Shown here: positions 63,594 to 64,000 of the stretch, piece after piece
Position numbering within the stretch: position 1 is the stretch's first letter
Layout: each line of letters opens with the position of its first letter
Origin: Actibacterium mucosum KCTC 23349
GTDB lineage: Bacteria > Pseudomonadota > Alphaproteobacteria > Rhodobacterales > Rhodobacteraceae
Direction: 5' to 3'
Assembly (NCBI RefSeq): GCF_000647975.1
Contig: NZ_JFKE01000004.1
Location: 372,001 to 436,000, forward strand
Length of the DNA stretch: 64,000 nucleotides
Program-made: the position numbers and the translations under genes
The notes under the pieces: model-generated
Told to the model about the DNA's origin: nothing
The model's input: the letters and a program-made list of their open reading frames with translations, nothing else
The model's database searches: none

Positions 63594-63615
63594 TCCTGAC
63601 AAGACCCTGTCAGGA
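63594..63615. promoter_or_regulatory. Inverted repeat in the TauE/SafE-MFS divergent region
   Basis: The arms TCCTGACA and TGTCAGGA flank AGACCC as a perfect 8-bp inverted repeat in the 206-bp gap between two divergent transporter genes. It suits a dimeric repressor, but no regulator gene is present in the window. Confidence 0.45.
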
Positions 63616-63732
63616 CACCAGAGGTCCGATCGTTCAGCCCCTTGCAAGATCACAAAGAGTTGTTACCTTCCGCCCATCGCGTCCACCCCGATTTTCCTGC
63701 CTGGTGGCGCGGATTTCTGAGAGGTCTTTTTC

Positions 63733-64000
63733 ATGCAACCCGGTTTGTTAAAAACCGCGATGGTTCTGGGTCTTTTGTCGGTCTCAGGCTCTTTCGCGAT
63801 TGATATGTTCCTACCGGCAATGCCGATTATCGCCGCGGATCTGTCGGCCAGCGCGGCAGCAACCCAGTACACGGTCACAGTCTACATGCTGGCCTTCGGC
63901 GTTGCCCAGATGATCTATGGCCCGTGGGCGGACCAGTCTGGCCGCAAGGTCCCCCTGATCACCGGCGTGGTCCTGTTCATTGCCGGCGCTGTTGGATCGG
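63733..64000 (+). CDS. Bcr/CflA-type MFS drug exporter, N-terminal part (cut by window edge)
   Basis: The reading frame from ATG 63733 stays open to the last base. The translation has the first hydrophobic helix (VLGLLSVSGSFAIDMFLPAM) and the MFS loop 2-3 segment GPWADQSGRKVPL, which is the form of Bcr/CflA multidrug exporters. The remaining ten helices are outside the window. Confidence 0.85.
   Translation, partial: MQPGLLKTAMVLGLLSVSGSFAIDMFLPAMPIIAADLSASAAATQYTVTVYMLAFGVAQMIYGPWADQSGRKVPLITGVVLFIAGAVGS

Overview
This 64 kb GC-rich window is a chromosomal segment of an alphaproteobacterium, most likely Rhodobacterales (Roseobacter group). The evidence is gene content and order: CoxE-type von Willebrand/MoxR pairs, lptF-lptG-lptD-surA-pdxA-rsmA, a DUF4167 protein, bamB-TPR-der on one strand, ccmI-ruvX-DUF1289, an RSP_2648-like PIN protein, an Entner-Doudoroff dehydratase, and a DksA that has lost most zinc cysteines. 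No rRNA, tRNA, transposase, prophage or CRISPR array was recognised. Gene density is high, many neighbours overlap by 1-4 bases, and no gap exceeds 300 bases.

Layout. 1-2.6 kb: minus-strand MoxR ATPase, CoxE-like VWA protein and a truncated XdhC-type protein, the accessory set of molybdenum hydroxylases. 2.6-5.8 kb: an arsenic operon made of an ArsR-ArsC fusion regulator/reductase, a dedicated GAPDH and the ArsJ permease, behind a palindromic operator. 5.9-12 kb: small genes, TfoX-like and MarR proteins, an SDR, ndk, an ABC-F ATPase, MarC, an aspartic protease, then a 145-bp inverted-repeat element. 12.1-24.3 kb: housekeeping and envelope genes (holC-pepA, the lpt/surA/pdxA/rsmA operon, DUF4167, prfA-prmC). 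24.4-27.7 kb: a small exported protein, agmatinase-DUF1499, a flavin monooxygenase, dksA. 27.9-32 kb: a second MoxR...VWA locus enclosing an acetyltransferase, a DUF2927 lipoprotein and a 54-aa membrane protein. 32-36.7 kb: a secreted GH16-RTX glycanase, an M48 peptidase, a PIN protein coupled to an RlmI-like methyltransferase, a lipoprotein.

37-44 kb: edd behind a LacI-type palindrome; then a tripartite tricarboxylate transporter (tctCBA) with an alpha/beta hydrolase, divergent from its probable LacI-family regulator, with three direct repeats between them. 44-47.6 kb: TPR protein-bamB-der. 47.8-53.7 kb: an RND efflux system whose adaptor has an exceptionally long, regularly repeated hairpin region and whose pump is enlarged. 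53.7-55 kb: a strong hairpin, a 66-aa exported protein and a compact DnaB-like ATPase with an unusual N-terminal helical domain. 55-64 kb: an Atm1-type ABC exporter, VOC protein, LysM protein with a long acidic linker, LOG-family protein, sodB, ccmI-ruvX-DUF1289, a TauE/SafE permease and the start of a Bcr/CflA-type MFS gene cut by the window edge.

The most interesting items are the arsenic triad with its start-codon operator, the 14-residue proline-bearing repeats of the efflux adaptor, the mini DnaB-like ATPase, the degenerate DksA zinc site, the long inverted-repeat element and the unexplained 44-nt hairpin after the RND gene.
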